Shown here in pieces: positions 19,569-27,820 of a stretch of 64,000 nucleotides of DNA (position 1 is the first letter of the stretch; each line of letters opens with the position of its first letter). This stretch comes from Roseivivax isoporae LMG 25204 (GTDB taxonomy: Bacteria; Pseudomonadota; Alphaproteobacteria; Rhodobacterales; Rhodobacteraceae). The notes beneath the pieces were generated by a model that searched no databases, was not told the origin of the DNA, and saw only the letters and a list, made by a program, of their open reading frames with translations. The position numbers and the translations under genes are program-made. Where the stretch lies: assembly GCF_000521865.1 (NCBI RefSeq), contig NZ_JAME01000029.1:1-64000 (forward strand), written 5' to 3'.

Positions 19569-21221
19569 TCAGGCGAAGGCGCCCTGGCAGAACCAGCCCG
19601 GCGAAAGCGACGCGCCGTGCGCGTAGAAGAGCCAAAGGCGGTCGCCGCGGTCGGTGTCCACGCGCCAGTAGTCGCGCTGGCCGCTGCGCCATTCGGGATC
19701 GTCGAGCCACCATTCCGGGGCGATGCGTTCGGGGCCCTCGGCGCCGGTCGCAGTGAAATCGCGCCCGCGCCAGCGGAACCGGCCGGGCGGCTCGGGGGTG
19801 TCGGGGCCCGCAACGGGTTCGGGCCGCCAGAGAAGGAGCGGCCGCCGCCGCCGCTCCGGCCAGTCGTCCGCGGGGTCGGACCAGGCGGCGGCGAGGGTCA
19901 GCGCCGCCTTTTCCGGGATGTGGCTTTCGGCCGGGTGGCGGCGGGTGATCGCCTCGAGCCCCACGCGCGCGCCGAGCCGGCCCACGAGGTCGTCGAAGGC
20001 GGTGTTCGACGACAGCCGTGCCGCCACCGCGCGCCCGGCCTCGAGATGGCCGACCTTCTCGCGGGCGTGCACGGGTTCGTGGGCGACCGCCTCGAGCCGC
20101 AGCATGTCGATGCCGAAGCCCGCGTCGATCTCGGCCACCTTCATGGCGAGGAGCGGGCGCAGCCGGTCGGGATCGTGCGCGGGACGCGCAAGCCCCACCT
20201 CGCGCCATTCCATGCCCTGGTCGGCGCGCCACGCCTCGAGCCGGACGAGCCGCGCGCCGCGCCCGCGCCGTTCGAGCCGCTCGCAGAGCCGGGGCAGCAT
20301 CCGGTCGAGCGCCGCCATCACGTCGGCCTCGAACCCGATCGGATCGGGCAGGCTCATCCGGACGGCGAAGCGTTCGGGCGCGGCCACGGGAGAGACGGGT
20401 TCCGGCGCCGCCCCGAGCGCCTGGTCGAGCCGGCGCACGAGGCCGGTGCCGAACCGCCGGGCGAGGCCCGCGCGCGGCTGGCCGATCAGGTCGCCCACCC
20501 GGCGCAGGCCGAGCCGCGCGAGCTGTGCCACCATGTCTGCGTCGAGGCGCAGCGCGGCCACGGGCAGGGGGGCCAGCGCGCCGTGGGCCTGCCCGGGCGG
20601 CGCGATGCAGAGCGCTGGGGCCTGGTCCGCGGGCGCCGGCGGGGCCGCGCCGCCGCGTTCCCAGTGCCGCCGCTTGACCGCCCGCGACCGCGTCGCCCGC
20701 GCCTCCTGGTCGATGGCGTCGCCCGAACGCGCGCTGGCCGCGCTGCGGCCCGCATGCCGGGCGAGCGCCCAGGCCGCGCCCAGCGTGTCGGCGATGCCGG
20801 CGCGCACGCTGAGGCCCAGGTCGTCGCAATCCTGCCGGACCTGCGCGATCAGGGCCTCCTCGCCACCAAAGAGGTGCGCGCAGCCGGTCAGGTCGATCAC
20901 CAGGGCGTCGGGCGGCTCCTGCGCGACCCAGGGCGAGAACTTGCCCGCCCAGCGATGCAGCGCGGCGAGGAACGCCGCCTCGCGGTGGGGCGCCTCGATC
21001 CGGGTCAGGAGATCCGCGCAGGCCGCATGGGCGTCGCGCAGGGGCTGGCCGCGCCGAAGCCCCGCCCGCGAGGCGGCGACCGACAGCGACGCGAGGACCT
21101 GCATGTTGCCGCTCTCGCGGACCAGGGCAAAGGGCACGCGGCCGAGCGTGGGGTCGCGGCGGATCAGCCGTTCGGCCCCGAGGCGCGGAAACCACAGGGA
21201 GAGGATGCGACGGTGGGACAT
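19569..21221 (-). CDS. imuB: ImuB-type Y-family DNA polymerase homologue (SOS mutagenesis)
   Basis: 550 residues from the ATG at 21221 (a GTG at 21233 would add four). The Y-family fold is recognisable from ILSLWFPRLGAERL, through VIDLTGCAHLFGGEEAL and VRAGIADTLGAAWALA, to the helix-hairpin-helix LARLGLRRVGDLIGQPRAGLA. The acidic residues needed for catalysis are missing: no DxD-type first motif, and LTG replaces the usual Asp-Glu pair. This is diagnostic of ImuB, which recruits DnaE2 to the beta clamp during SOS mutagenesis. An exact SOS box lies just upstream. imuA and dnaE2, usually adjacent, are not here. Neither start has a good Shine-Dalgarno, so the message may have a very short leader. 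Confidence 0.88.
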   Translation of the reverse strand: MSHRRILSLWFPRLGAERLIRRDPTLGRVPFALVRESGNMQVLASLSVAASRAGLRRGQPLRDAHAACADLLTRIEAPHREAAFLAALHRWAGKFSPWVAQEPPDALVIDLTGCAHLFGGEEALIAQVRQDCDDLGLSVRAGIADTLGAAWALARHAGRSAASARSGDAIDQEARATRSRAVKRRHWERGGAAPPAPADQAPALCIAPPGQAHGALAPLPVAALRLDADMVAQLARLGLRRVGDLIGQPRAGLARRFGTGLVRRLDQALGAAPEPVSPVAAPERFAVRMSLPDPIGFEADVMAALDRMLPRLCERLERRGRGARLVRLEAWRADQGMEWREVGLARPAHDPDRLRPLLAMKVAEIDAGFGIDMLRLEAVAHEPVHAREKVGHLEAGRAVAARLSSNTAFDDLVGRLGARVGLEAITRRHPAESHIPEKAALTLAAAWSDPADDWPERRRRPLLLWRPEPVAGPDTPEPPGRFRWRGRDFTATGAEGPERIAPEWWLDDPEWRSGQRDYWRVDTDRGDRLWLFYAHGASLSPGWFCQGAFA

Positions 21222-21238
21222 GGCGGGCAGCACAGGAT

Positions 21239-21253
21239 GTTCGCCATTTGTTC
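21239..21253 (-). promoter_or_regulatory. LexA (SOS) box of imuB
   Basis: GTTCGCCATTTGTTC matches the alphaproteobacterial LexA site GTTC-N7-GTTC exactly (GAAC-N7-GAAC on the coding strand). It is 18 bp upstream of the imuB ATG, where bound LexA would block transcription start. This supports damage-inducible expression of imuB. Confidence 0.85.
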
Positions 21254-21312
21254 TAGCTGCCGCACCCCGGCGAGTCGAGTCCCGCGGGCGCCCCGCGGGA
21301 CCTGTCCGGGCG

Positions 21313-22257
21313 TCAGCCGCGCGCCTTGGGCAGCACGCAGAGCATCTCGTAGAGCAGGTTCGCGCCGATCAGCGCGGTGTTGCCCGAGGGATCGTAGGGC
21401 GGCGACACCTCGACGAGGTCGCAGCCCACGAGGTTGAGGCCCGCGGCGCCGCGCACGATCTCGAGCGCCTGCCACGTGGTCAGCCCGCCCGGCTCCACCG
21501 TTCCCGTGCCGGGCGCGAAGGCCGGGTCGAGGCTGTCGATGTCGAAGGAGAGATAGCAGGGCGCGTCGCCGACCGTGGCGCGCACCCGCTCCATCAGCGG
21601 CGCGAGGGAGCGGTACCAGCACTCCTCGGCCTGCACCACGGTCCAGCCCTGGGACCGGCCCCAGTCGAAATCATCGGCCGCGTAGCCCGTGCCGCGCAGC
21701 CCGATCTGCACCACCCGGTCGTTCTGCAGGCAGCCTTCCTCCCAGGCGCGGCGGAAGGGGCAGCCGTGGGCGGCGGTCTCTCCGAACATGGCCTCGTTGA
21801 TGTCGGCATGGGCGTCCACGTGGATCAGCGCCACCGGGCCGTGCCGCTCCTTCATCGCGCGCAGGATCGGCCAGGTCAGCGTGTGGTCGCCGCCGAGCGT
21901 CAGCGGCACCGCGCCGTGGTCCAGCACCTCGCGGTAGAACGCGGCGATGATGTCCACGGATTTCTTCAGGTCGAAGGTGTTGATCGGCACGTCGCCGATA
22001 TCGGCCACCTGCATCCGGTCGAAGGGCGCGGCGCCCGTCGCCATGTTGTAGGGCCGCAGCATCCGGCTCTCGTCGCGGATCTGGCGGGGGCCGAGCCGGG
22101 TGCCGGGGCGGTTCGACGTGCCGATGTCCATGGGGATGCCTACGAAACAGGCGTCGAGCCCCGCCGCCGAACTGGCGGAGGGCAGCCGCATCATCGTCGC
22201 GGGCCCCCCGAAGCGGGGCATGTCGTTGCCGCCGAGCGGCTGGTTGAAACCTGTCAT
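21313..22257 (-). CDS. speB: Agmatinase/guanidino-acid ureohydrolase
   Basis: Mn-dependent ureohydrolase releasing urea from agmatine (giving putrescine) or a related guanidino compound such as 4-guanidinobutyrate. 314 residues. The binuclear metal motifs are intact: TLGGDHTLTWP, HVDAHADINE and SFDIDSLDPAFAPGTGT. The N-terminal PRFGGPATMMRLP is common in bacterial agmatinases and guanidinobutyrases, so substrate is not settled. Its ATG overlaps the stop of the upstream tetR gene (ATGA). The divergent polyamine-type transporter supports a role in uptake and breakdown of a polyamine or guanidino compound. Confidence 0.9.
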   Translation of the reverse strand: MTGFNQPLGGNDMPRFGGPATMMRLPSASSAAGLDACFVGIPMDIGTSNRPGTRLGPRQIRDESRMLRPYNMATGAAPFDRMQVADIGDVPINTFDLKKSVDIIAAFYREVLDHGAVPLTLGGDHTLTWPILRAMKERHGPVALIHVDAHADINEAMFGETAAHGCPFRRAWEEGCLQNDRVVQIGLRGTGYAADDFDWGRSQGWTVVQAEECWYRSLAPLMERVRATVGDAPCYLSFDIDSLDPAFAPGTGTVEPGGLTTWQALEIVRGAAGLNLVGCDLVEVSPPYDPSGNTALIGANLLYEMLCVLPKARG

Positions 22258-22892
22258 GGCGCGTCTCCTTGTCCGGTCCGGGTCGCGATCAGCCGGGCGA
22301 CGGGACGGGTCTGCCGCGCCACCGCCGCGTGCAGGTCCTGCAGGGTCATGCCGTCGTCCTTCACGAATTCGAGGAACATCATGTTGAGATTGTTGAACAG
22401 GACCTGCCCGACGGCGCGCGCGTCCACTTCGGCGCGCACCTCGCCCCGCTCCTGCAGCCGCAGCAGGAGGTCCGTCACCTGTGCCGCCAGCGCGGCGTCG
22501 AGCGCGGCGTAGCGCCGGCCGTTCGGCGTGTCCGGCGCCTCGATCGCCAGCGCCATGGCGGTGCGCCACATCTCCTTGGAAAGGTATTCGAGCGAGTGGT
22601 CGTAATAGCCGCCGATCAGCCGCAGGATCGCGTCGGCCACCCCCGGCGGCGGCGCGTCGAGGATCGCGGCGCCCTGCGCCAGCACCTCCTCGACCTCCAT
22701 GGCGACGGTGGCGATCAGGATGTCGCCCTTGGTCCGGTAGTAGTTGTAGACCGTGCCGACCGATACCTCGGCCGCCTCGGCGAGGTCCTCGATTCGCACC
22801 GCGCGGTAGCCGTCGGCCCGGAACCGGGTCGCCGCCGCGCGCAGGATGCGCGTTTCGCGGTCGGCCTTCTGTCGTTCCCTCAGGCCCGCCAC
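22254..22892 (-). CDS. TetR-family transcriptional regulator
   Basis: 212 residues from the GTG at 22892. The N-terminal helix-turn-helix is clear: ILRAAATRFRADGYRAVRIEDLAEAAEVSVGTVYNYY. The C-terminal ligand domain is helical and unlike well-known subfamilies. An ATG at 22955 would add 21 residues, but it falls inside the divergent promoter/dyad, so the shorter form is preferred. Its stop overlaps the ureohydrolase start, making a two-gene operon divergent from the ABC transporter. It probably represses both operons and is relieved by the transported or hydrolysed compound; this is inference. Confidence 0.85.
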   Translation of the reverse strand: MAGLRERQKADRETRILRAAATRFRADGYRAVRIEDLAEAAEVSVGTVYNYYRTKGDILIATVAMEVEEVLAQGAAILDAPPPGVADAILRLIGGYYDHSLEYLSKEMWRTAMALAIEAPDTPNGRRYAALDAALAAQVTDLLLRLQERGEVRAEVDARAVGQVLFNNLNMMFLEFVKDDGMTLQDLHAAVARQTRPVARLIATRTGQGDAP

Positions 22893-22931
22893 GTCTTTCC
22901 CCGCCCCATTCGCGCCCGCATCGAAAATTGA

Positions 22932-22964
22932 TGTTGACTGCAAAAATGAACCCATTCAACTTTT
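22932..22964. promoter_or_regulatory. Overlapping divergent promoters with dyad operator (tetR-speB / ABC operon)
   Basis: GTTGA-N18-TCAAC forms a dyad. On the plus strand its arms supply TTGACT and CAACTT at 17-bp spacing; on the minus strand they supply TTGAAT and CAACAT at 17-bp spacing. One site could therefore control both operons. The surrounding ~55 bp are much more AT-rich than the genes. The best candidate binder is the adjacent TetR protein. Confidence 0.55.
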
Positions 22965-22991
22965 TTCGCAACAGCAACGGGGAGAGACAGA

Positions 22992-24038
22992 ATGATCCTG
23001 AGGACGATCCTTGGCGGCACGGCACTGGCCTGCATCGCCGGCGCGGGTGCCGCGCAGGAGCTGAACGCGCTCGTCTGGTGCGACCACACCGACGACGCGC
23101 TGATCGAACCCTTCGAGCAGGAACACGGCGTCACCGTGAACCTGCGCGAATACGAGGGCACGGGCGCGGCGCTGGCGCTGCTCGACCAGTCGCGTCCGGG
23201 CGACTGGGACGTGATGGTGATCGACGGCATCGACGTGTTCCGCGCGGTCGAGGCGGGCTACCTGGCCGAGCTTCCGGTGGACGAGCTGCCGACCGGCGAC
23301 TTCTTCCCCGAGGTGGTGATGGAGGCCAACAACGTGGTCGACGGCAAGACCTACGCCGTGACCGAGAAGTTCGGCTACAACACGATCTCGTTCAACTCGG
23401 ACAAGGTCGATCCGGCCGACATGGACGACCTCGCCGCCGTCTGGTCCGAGAAGTACGACGGCCGGCTGTCGATCTACGACTATTACCTGCCGGTCATGGG
23501 CCTTGCCGCCATCGCCGAGGGCATCCCCACCGCCGAAATCGGCGCGGACAACCTCGAGACGATCGGTGGCACGCTGTCGGACATGCGCGCGCGGGCGGCC
23601 TCGGTCGCGGGTGTCGTCGCGGCGCAGACGGCGCTCGCCACGGGCGAGGTCGACATCGTGGTGGGCGGCGGCGAATGGCTGACCGCCGTCCTGGCCGAGG
23701 AGCGGCCGGAGCTGACCTGGACCATCCCCGAGCAGGGCGCGGTGCGCTGGGCGCAGTCGATCGGCGTGGTCGAGGGCAGCGAGAACCCGGATCTCGCGCT
23801 CGAGTTCGTCAAGTACATCGTCAGCCCCGAGGGACAGGCGCGGCTCGCCACATCGTCCTGCTTCTGGGGGATGCCGGCCAATGCCCGCGCGGGCGAGATC
23901 CTGACCGACGAGCAGAAGGCGGTCCTGCGCTGGGACGACCAGCCCGACTACCTATCCCGGACGCAACTCTACCCCGCGCCCGACGCCGATCTCGACATCG
24001 AGATGCAGGACCTCTGGCTCGAGACCCTGCAGCAGTGA
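22992..24038 (+). CDS. ABC transporter periplasmic substrate-binding protein, spermidine/putrescine type
   Basis: 348 residues with a signal peptide (1-21, cut after AGAGAAQ) and no lipobox. The mature protein has the PotD-like fold pattern: LNALVWCDHTDDALIEPFEQ, then GDWDVMVIDGID and EKFGYNTISFNSDKV. Acidic and aromatic residues are frequent in the predicted cleft (WCDH, DYYLP), as needed for cationic ligands. First gene of a five-gene operon (binding protein, two permeases, ATPase, metallo-hydrolase) preceded by GGGGAGAGACAG. Confidence 0.9.
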   Translation: MILRTILGGTALACIAGAGAAQELNALVWCDHTDDALIEPFEQEHGVTVNLREYEGTGAALALLDQSRPGDWDVMVIDGIDVFRAVEAGYLAELPVDELPTGDFFPEVVMEANNVVDGKTYAVTEKFGYNTISFNSDKVDPADMDDLAAVWSEKYDGRLSIYDYYLPVMGLAAIAEGIPTAEIGADNLETIGGTLSDMRARAASVAGVVAAQTALATGEVDIVVGGGEWLTAVLAEERPELTWTIPEQGAVRWAQSIGVVEGSENPDLALEFVKYIVSPEGQARLATSSCFWGMPANARAGEILTDEQKAVLRWDDQPDYLSRTQLYPAPDADLDIEMQDLWLETLQQ

Positions 24039-24877
24039 CGGGCACGCGGGCGGGCTGGGGCTTCGTCGCCCCGGCCCTCATCTGGACGCTGGCCTTCTTC
24101 GTCCTGCCCTTCGCGGTCATGGGCGCGATGAGCCTCGCGACGCTCGACGGCCGCACGCTTGTCTGGGGGCTGAGCCTGTCGAACTACGCCGAGCTGGCGG
24201 AAAAGGCCTATCTCTGGCGCGCCGTCGTCGTCTCGCTGGAGATCACGCTGACGGTCACGGCGCTGTCGGTGCTGCTGGCCTATCCGCTCGCCTGGATCAT
24301 CGCCTACCGCGTGCCCGAACGCTGGCAGCGGCTGGCACTCCTGCTGGCGATCCTGCCGTTCTGGACGTCCTACGTGGTGCGGTCTTATGCGTGGCTCCTC
24401 GTCCTGTCGCGCGAGGGCGTGGTGAACCAGGCGCTGATCGGGCTCGGGCTGACCGCGGAGCCCGTGACGCTCGCCAACACGCGGCTCGCGACGGTCACCG
24501 GCTTCGTGCACTTCTTCGTCATGCTGCTGACGCTCACGATCTACGCGAACCTGCGGCAGCTCTCGCCGAACTACCGCCGGGCGGCGATGGATCTCGGCGC
24601 GAACGCGGTGCAGACCTTCCGTCACGTGATCCTGCCGCTGACCCTGCCCGGCATCGTCACCGGGGCCTTCCTGACGTTCGTCCTGTGCATCGGCGACTAC
24701 ATCACGCCGCAGATCCTCGGCGGCAACACGGAACTGACGGTGCCGCAGGTCATCATGGTGCAGCTCGGCCGGCGTGCCGATTTCCCGCTCGCCTCGGCGC
24801 TGGCGCTGGTGCTGATGGCGCTGGTGACGCTCGCCTACCTCGCGGGCGCGCGCTGGCTCAGGGTGGACCGGCTGTGA
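24035..24877 (+). CDS. ABC transporter permease 1 (PotB-like)
   Basis: 280 residues from the GTG at 24035 that overlaps the preceding stop (GTGA). Six hydrophobic segments are visible, beginning WGFVAPALIWTLAFFVLPF. The EAA-type cytoplasmic loop that contacts the ATPase reads NYRRAAMDLGANAVQTFRHVILPLTLPG. GDYITPQILGG is characteristic of PotB/PotH-type polyamine permeases. Confidence 0.92.
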   Translation: MTGTRAGWGFVAPALIWTLAFFVLPFAVMGAMSLATLDGRTLVWGLSLSNYAELAEKAYLWRAVVVSLEITLTVTALSVLLAYPLAWIIAYRVPERWQRLALLLAILPFWTSYVVRSYAWLLVLSREGVVNQALIGLGLTAEPVTLANTRLATVTGFVHFFVMLLTLTIYANLRQLSPNYRRAAMDLGANAVQTFRHVILPLTLPGIVTGAFLTFVLCIGDYITPQILGGNTELTVPQVIMVQLGRRADFPLASALALVLMALVTLAYLAGARWLRVDRL

Positions 24878-25644
24878 GCCGCGCGATCCCCTGGGCCTAT
24901 CTCGCCCTCATGTTCGGCTTCATCTACCTGCCGGTGGGCGCACTGGTGCTGTTCTCGTTCCAGGACGGAACGCTGCCGGTGCCGCCCTTCGAGGGGCCGT
25001 CGCTGCGCTGGTACGCGGACGTCCTCGGGGACGAGGACCTCACCGCGGCGCTGCTGAACTCGCTGCTGGTGGCGGTGGGCTCGAGCGCGGTGGCGGTGAC
25101 GCTCGGCTTCCTAGCGGCCTACGGGCTCGCGCGGTTCGTGCTGCCGGGAGCGGCGCTGCTGCGCGCGCTCCTGATCGCGCCGATGACTGTGAGCTACCTG
25201 ATCGTGGGCCTCGGGCTCCTGATCGTGATCCAGCGCATCGGGCTGCCGCTGTCGCTGCTCACCGCCGGGATCGGGCACGCGGTCATCAACCTGCCGCTCG
25301 CCTTCGCCATCATCTACGCCTCGATGGGCGGGCAGCAGCAGAATGCCGAGCGCGCGGCGCGCGATCTCGGCGCGGGCGAGATCGCGGTGCTGCGGCTCGT
25401 CACCGTGCCGATGCTGGCGCCCGCGATCCTCGCCGCGTTCTTCCTCTCGGTCACGCTCAGCTGGGACGAGTTCATCGTGGCCTTCCTCCTGACCCGGTTC
25501 GATGTGACGCTGCCCGTCGAGATCTGGTCGATGCTGCGCTCTGGCCTGTCGCCGCGGCTCAATGCCATCGGCTCGGTCGTGTTCCTGATCTCGGTCGCCG
25601 CCGTCGTGCTGGCCGAACTTCTCGTCTTCCGGAGGCGCCGATGA
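24874..25644 (+). CDS. ABC transporter permease 2 (PotC-like)
   Basis: 256 residues from the GTG at 24874, again overlapping the upstream stop. Six membrane segments. The ATPase-contact loop is NAERAARDLGAGEIAVLRLVTVP, and LSWDEFIVAFLLTR is the usual PotC/PotI motif. The start of the next gene overlaps its stop (ATGA). With permease 1 it forms the inner-membrane channel. Confidence 0.92.
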   Translation: MSRAIPWAYLALMFGFIYLPVGALVLFSFQDGTLPVPPFEGPSLRWYADVLGDEDLTAALLNSLLVAVGSSAVAVTLGFLAAYGLARFVLPGAALLRALLIAPMTVSYLIVGLGLLIVIQRIGLPLSLLTAGIGHAVINLPLAFAIIYASMGGQQQNAERAARDLGAGEIAVLRLVTVPMLAPAILAAFFLSVTLSWDEFIVAFLLTRFDVTLPVEIWSMLRSGLSPRLNAIGSVVFLISVAAVVLAELLVFRRRR

Positions 25645-26675
25645 CCGCACCCGTCACCATCGAGGCCGTGACTCACCGCTTCGGCGACTTCACCGCGCTC
25701 TGCGACATCCGGCTCGACATCGCGGCGGGCGAATACGTCACGCTGCTCGGGCCGTCGGGCTGCGGCAAGACCACGCTTCTGTCGGTTCTGGGCGGCTTCG
25801 TCGCGCCGACCGAGGGGCGCGTCCTGATCGGCGGCGCGGACGTGACGCGCCTGCCGCCCGCGCGCCGGCCGACGACGACGGTCTTCCAAGACTACGCGCT
25901 CTTCCCGCACATGTCGCTGCTCGACAACGTGGGCTTCGGGCTGCGCATGGCGGGGCAGGACCGGCGCCGCCGCGACGCCACCGCGCGCGAGATGCTGGAG
26001 CTCGTCGGGCTCGCCCACGCAGCGCGGAAACGCCCGCACGAGCTGTCGGGCGGCCAGCGCCAGCGGGTGGCTCTGGCGCGCGCGCTGGCCGTGGGCCCGG
26101 ACGTGCTGCTGCTCGACGAGCCGCTGGGTGCGCTCGACCTCGCGCTCCGGCGGGCGATGCAGGACGAGCTGAAGTCGATCCAGCGGCAGGTCGGCACGAC
26201 CTTCGTGCACGTGACGCACGACCAGGAGGAGGCGATGGCAATCGCCGACCGCATCGTGGTGATGAATGCCGGCCGGATCGAGGACGAGGGCACGCCCGCC
26301 CGCATCTGGCGCGCGCCGCGCACCCTGTTCGCCGCGGGATTCATGGGCGAGACGAACCGCATCCCGGCGCGCGCCGGCGGGGCGGGCCTCGAGACGCCGT
26401 TCGGGACCGTGCCGTGGGACGGGCCGCGGGGGGACGCGGTCCTGTGCCTGCGCCCCGACGCCGTCGGCACCGGGCCGGGCGCGCTCGCCATCGGGCCCGC
26501 GCGCGTGCGCGACGCGGCGTTCTTCGGCACGCATACCCGCGCGCACCTCGTGCCCGAGGCCGCGCCCGACCTCGTCCTCGTGGCGCACCTGGCGCCGACC
26601 GAGCTTCCCGAACCGGGGGCGGTGCTGACCCTCAGCGCCGCGACCGACCCGCTGACCGCCTTTCCGACGGAGTGA
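25641..26675 (+). CDS. ABC transporter ATP-binding protein (PotA-like)
   Basis: 344 residues. Walker A GPSGCGKTT, Q-loop VFQDYALFPHM, signature LSGGQRQRVALARAL, Walker B VLLLDEPLGALD, and switch His in VTHDQEEAM are all intact. The C-terminal ~110 residues form a TOBE-type regulatory domain (ETPFGTVPW, LRPDAVG). Coupled to the permease gene by ATGA. Energises import of the same ligand, probably a polyamine or guanidino compound. Confidence 0.93.
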   Translation: MTAPVTIEAVTHRFGDFTALCDIRLDIAAGEYVTLLGPSGCGKTTLLSVLGGFVAPTEGRVLIGGADVTRLPPARRPTTTVFQDYALFPHMSLLDNVGFGLRMAGQDRRRRDATAREMLELVGLAHAARKRPHELSGGQRQRVALARALAVGPDVLLLDEPLGALDLALRRAMQDELKSIQRQVGTTFVHVTHDQEEAMAIADRIVVMNAGRIEDEGTPARIWRAPRTLFAAGFMGETNRIPARAGGAGLETPFGTVPWDGPRGDAVLCLRPDAVGTGPGALAIGPARVRDAAFFGTHTRAHLVPEAAPDLVLVAHLAPTELPEPGAVLTLSAATDPLTAFPTE

Positions 26676-26680
26676 GCCCC

Positions 26681-27412
26681 ATGCAGCGCGCGAAACCCGA
26701 GGACTGGTACGCCGTCGAGACCAGGGGCGACGGCGTCACCCTGATCTCCGAGCCGTTCATCAAGGAATTCTATCGCTGCAATTGCTGGCACGTGCGCGGC
26801 CGAGACCGCGACATGCTGGTCGACAGCGGCATGGGGGTGCTGTCGCTCAGGACATGGGTGCCGCTGGTAACCGAACGGGCGCTGACCGCGGTGGCGAGCC
26901 ACACCCATTTCGACCATGTGGGCTGCCACCACGAGTTTGCCGACCGCGTGGTGCACGAGGCCGAGGCCGACATCCTCGCGCGGCCGACGAACGCCGCGAC
27001 GCTGGCCGATCCCTATGTCACCGACGACATCTTCGACCTGCTGCCGCCCGAGCCCTACGCCTCGGCAACCTACGCGGTCACGGCGGCGCCCGCGACGCGC
27101 ACGGTCCGGGACGGCGACGTCGTGGACCTGGGAGACCGGCAGTTCGAGGTGATCCACACGCCCGGCCATTCGCCCGGCGGCATCGCGCTCTGGGAGGCGG
27201 CGAGCGGCATCCTGTTCTCGGGAGACATCGTCTACGACGGCCCGCTGATCGAGGACACCTACCACGCGGACGCCGCCGACTATCACGCGTCGATGGTGCG
27301 GCTCCACGACCTGCCGGTGCGGGTCGTGCATGGCGGGCATTTCCCGAGCTACGGCGCCGAGCGGCACCGCGCGATCATCCGCGACTGGCTCGACGCCCGC
27401 GAGCGCGGCTGA
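26681..27412 (+). CDS. Metallo-beta-lactamase-fold hydrolase at the end of the ABC operon
   Basis: 243 residues from the ATG at 26681, 5 bp after the ATPase stop, preceded by GGAGTGAG. Metal-binding motifs are complete: SHTHFDHVGCHHEF (HxHxDH), HTPGHSPGG, LFSGDIVYDGPL and HGGHFPSY. The fold hydrolyses esters, lactones, amides or thioesters; the exact subfamily is not evident. Its place in the operon suggests it processes the imported compound or a breakdown product. Confidence 0.88.
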   Translation: MQRAKPEDWYAVETRGDGVTLISEPFIKEFYRCNCWHVRGRDRDMLVDSGMGVLSLRTWVPLVTERALTAVASHTHFDHVGCHHEFADRVVHEAEADILARPTNAATLADPYVTDDIFDLLPPEPYASATYAVTAAPATRTVRDGDVVDLGDRQFEVIHTPGHSPGGIALWEAASGILFSGDIVYDGPLIEDTYHADAADYHASMVRLHDLPVRVVHGGHFPSYGAERHRAIIRDWLDARERG

Positions 27413-27427
27413 GGTCCCGCAAAAGAG

Positions 27428-27455
27428 AAAGGGCGGCGCCGCGGCACCGCCCTTT
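27428..27455. terminator. Bidirectional terminator
   Basis: AAAGGGCGG and CCGCCCTTT form a perfect 9-bp stem with A-rich sequence on one side and a T run on the other. It separates the convergent ABC operon and the small membrane-peptide gene, and can work in both directions. Confidence 0.75.
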
Positions 27456-27478
27456 CGCAAAGCGTGCGTGCGCGCCGA

Positions 27479-27673
27479 TCAGTCGGCTGCGACAGCCGCA
27501 GCAACCAGGGCCAGCAGCAGCAGGGGGATCAGGATCCCGGCCGACGAGGACTGCTGTTCGGTTTCTTCGACGACGACGACGGGTTCCATGACCACGTCAT
27601 CCTTGGCGTAGGAACCGGCCATTGCCGAGGTGCCAGCGGCGGCGAAGGCAGCGGCGAGAGCGATTTTCTTCAT
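27479..27673 (-). CDS. Tiny exported membrane protein, 64 residues
   Basis: MKKIALAAAFAAAGTSAMAG is a textbook signal peptide. A short acidic segment (EPVVVVEETEQQSSS) and a C-terminal hydrophobic stretch (AGILIPLLLLALVAAAVAAD) follow. GGAGGT lies 5 bp upstream of the ATG. No known function; short proteins of this layout occur in Rhodobacterales. A candidate promoter (TTGCAC-N17-TTAGAA on the minus strand) lies in the upstream 147-bp gap. Terminator on one side and promoter on the other make it a single-gene unit, probably well expressed. Confidence 0.75.
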   Translation of the reverse strand: MKKIALAAAFAAAGTSAMAGSYAKDDVVMEPVVVVEETEQQSSSAGILIPLLLLALVAAAVAAD

Positions 27674-27820
27674 GTTGACCTCCAGTATTGGGTCGAGGCG
27701 CCGTGCAAAGTGCCCGACAATATCGTCCCAAGGGCTTGAAACGTGAGTCGTTCTAACCAGCAAACCGCTCTTTGTGCAATTTCACTTGTAGCCGCTTGAC
27801 ACGCACATTTGGCGGCGTCG

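Noticed and set aside
19532-19574. GCCTGAC/GTCAGGC repeat at the end of imuB
   Set aside because: Loop of nearly 30 nt and overlap with the stop codon make a terminator unlikely.
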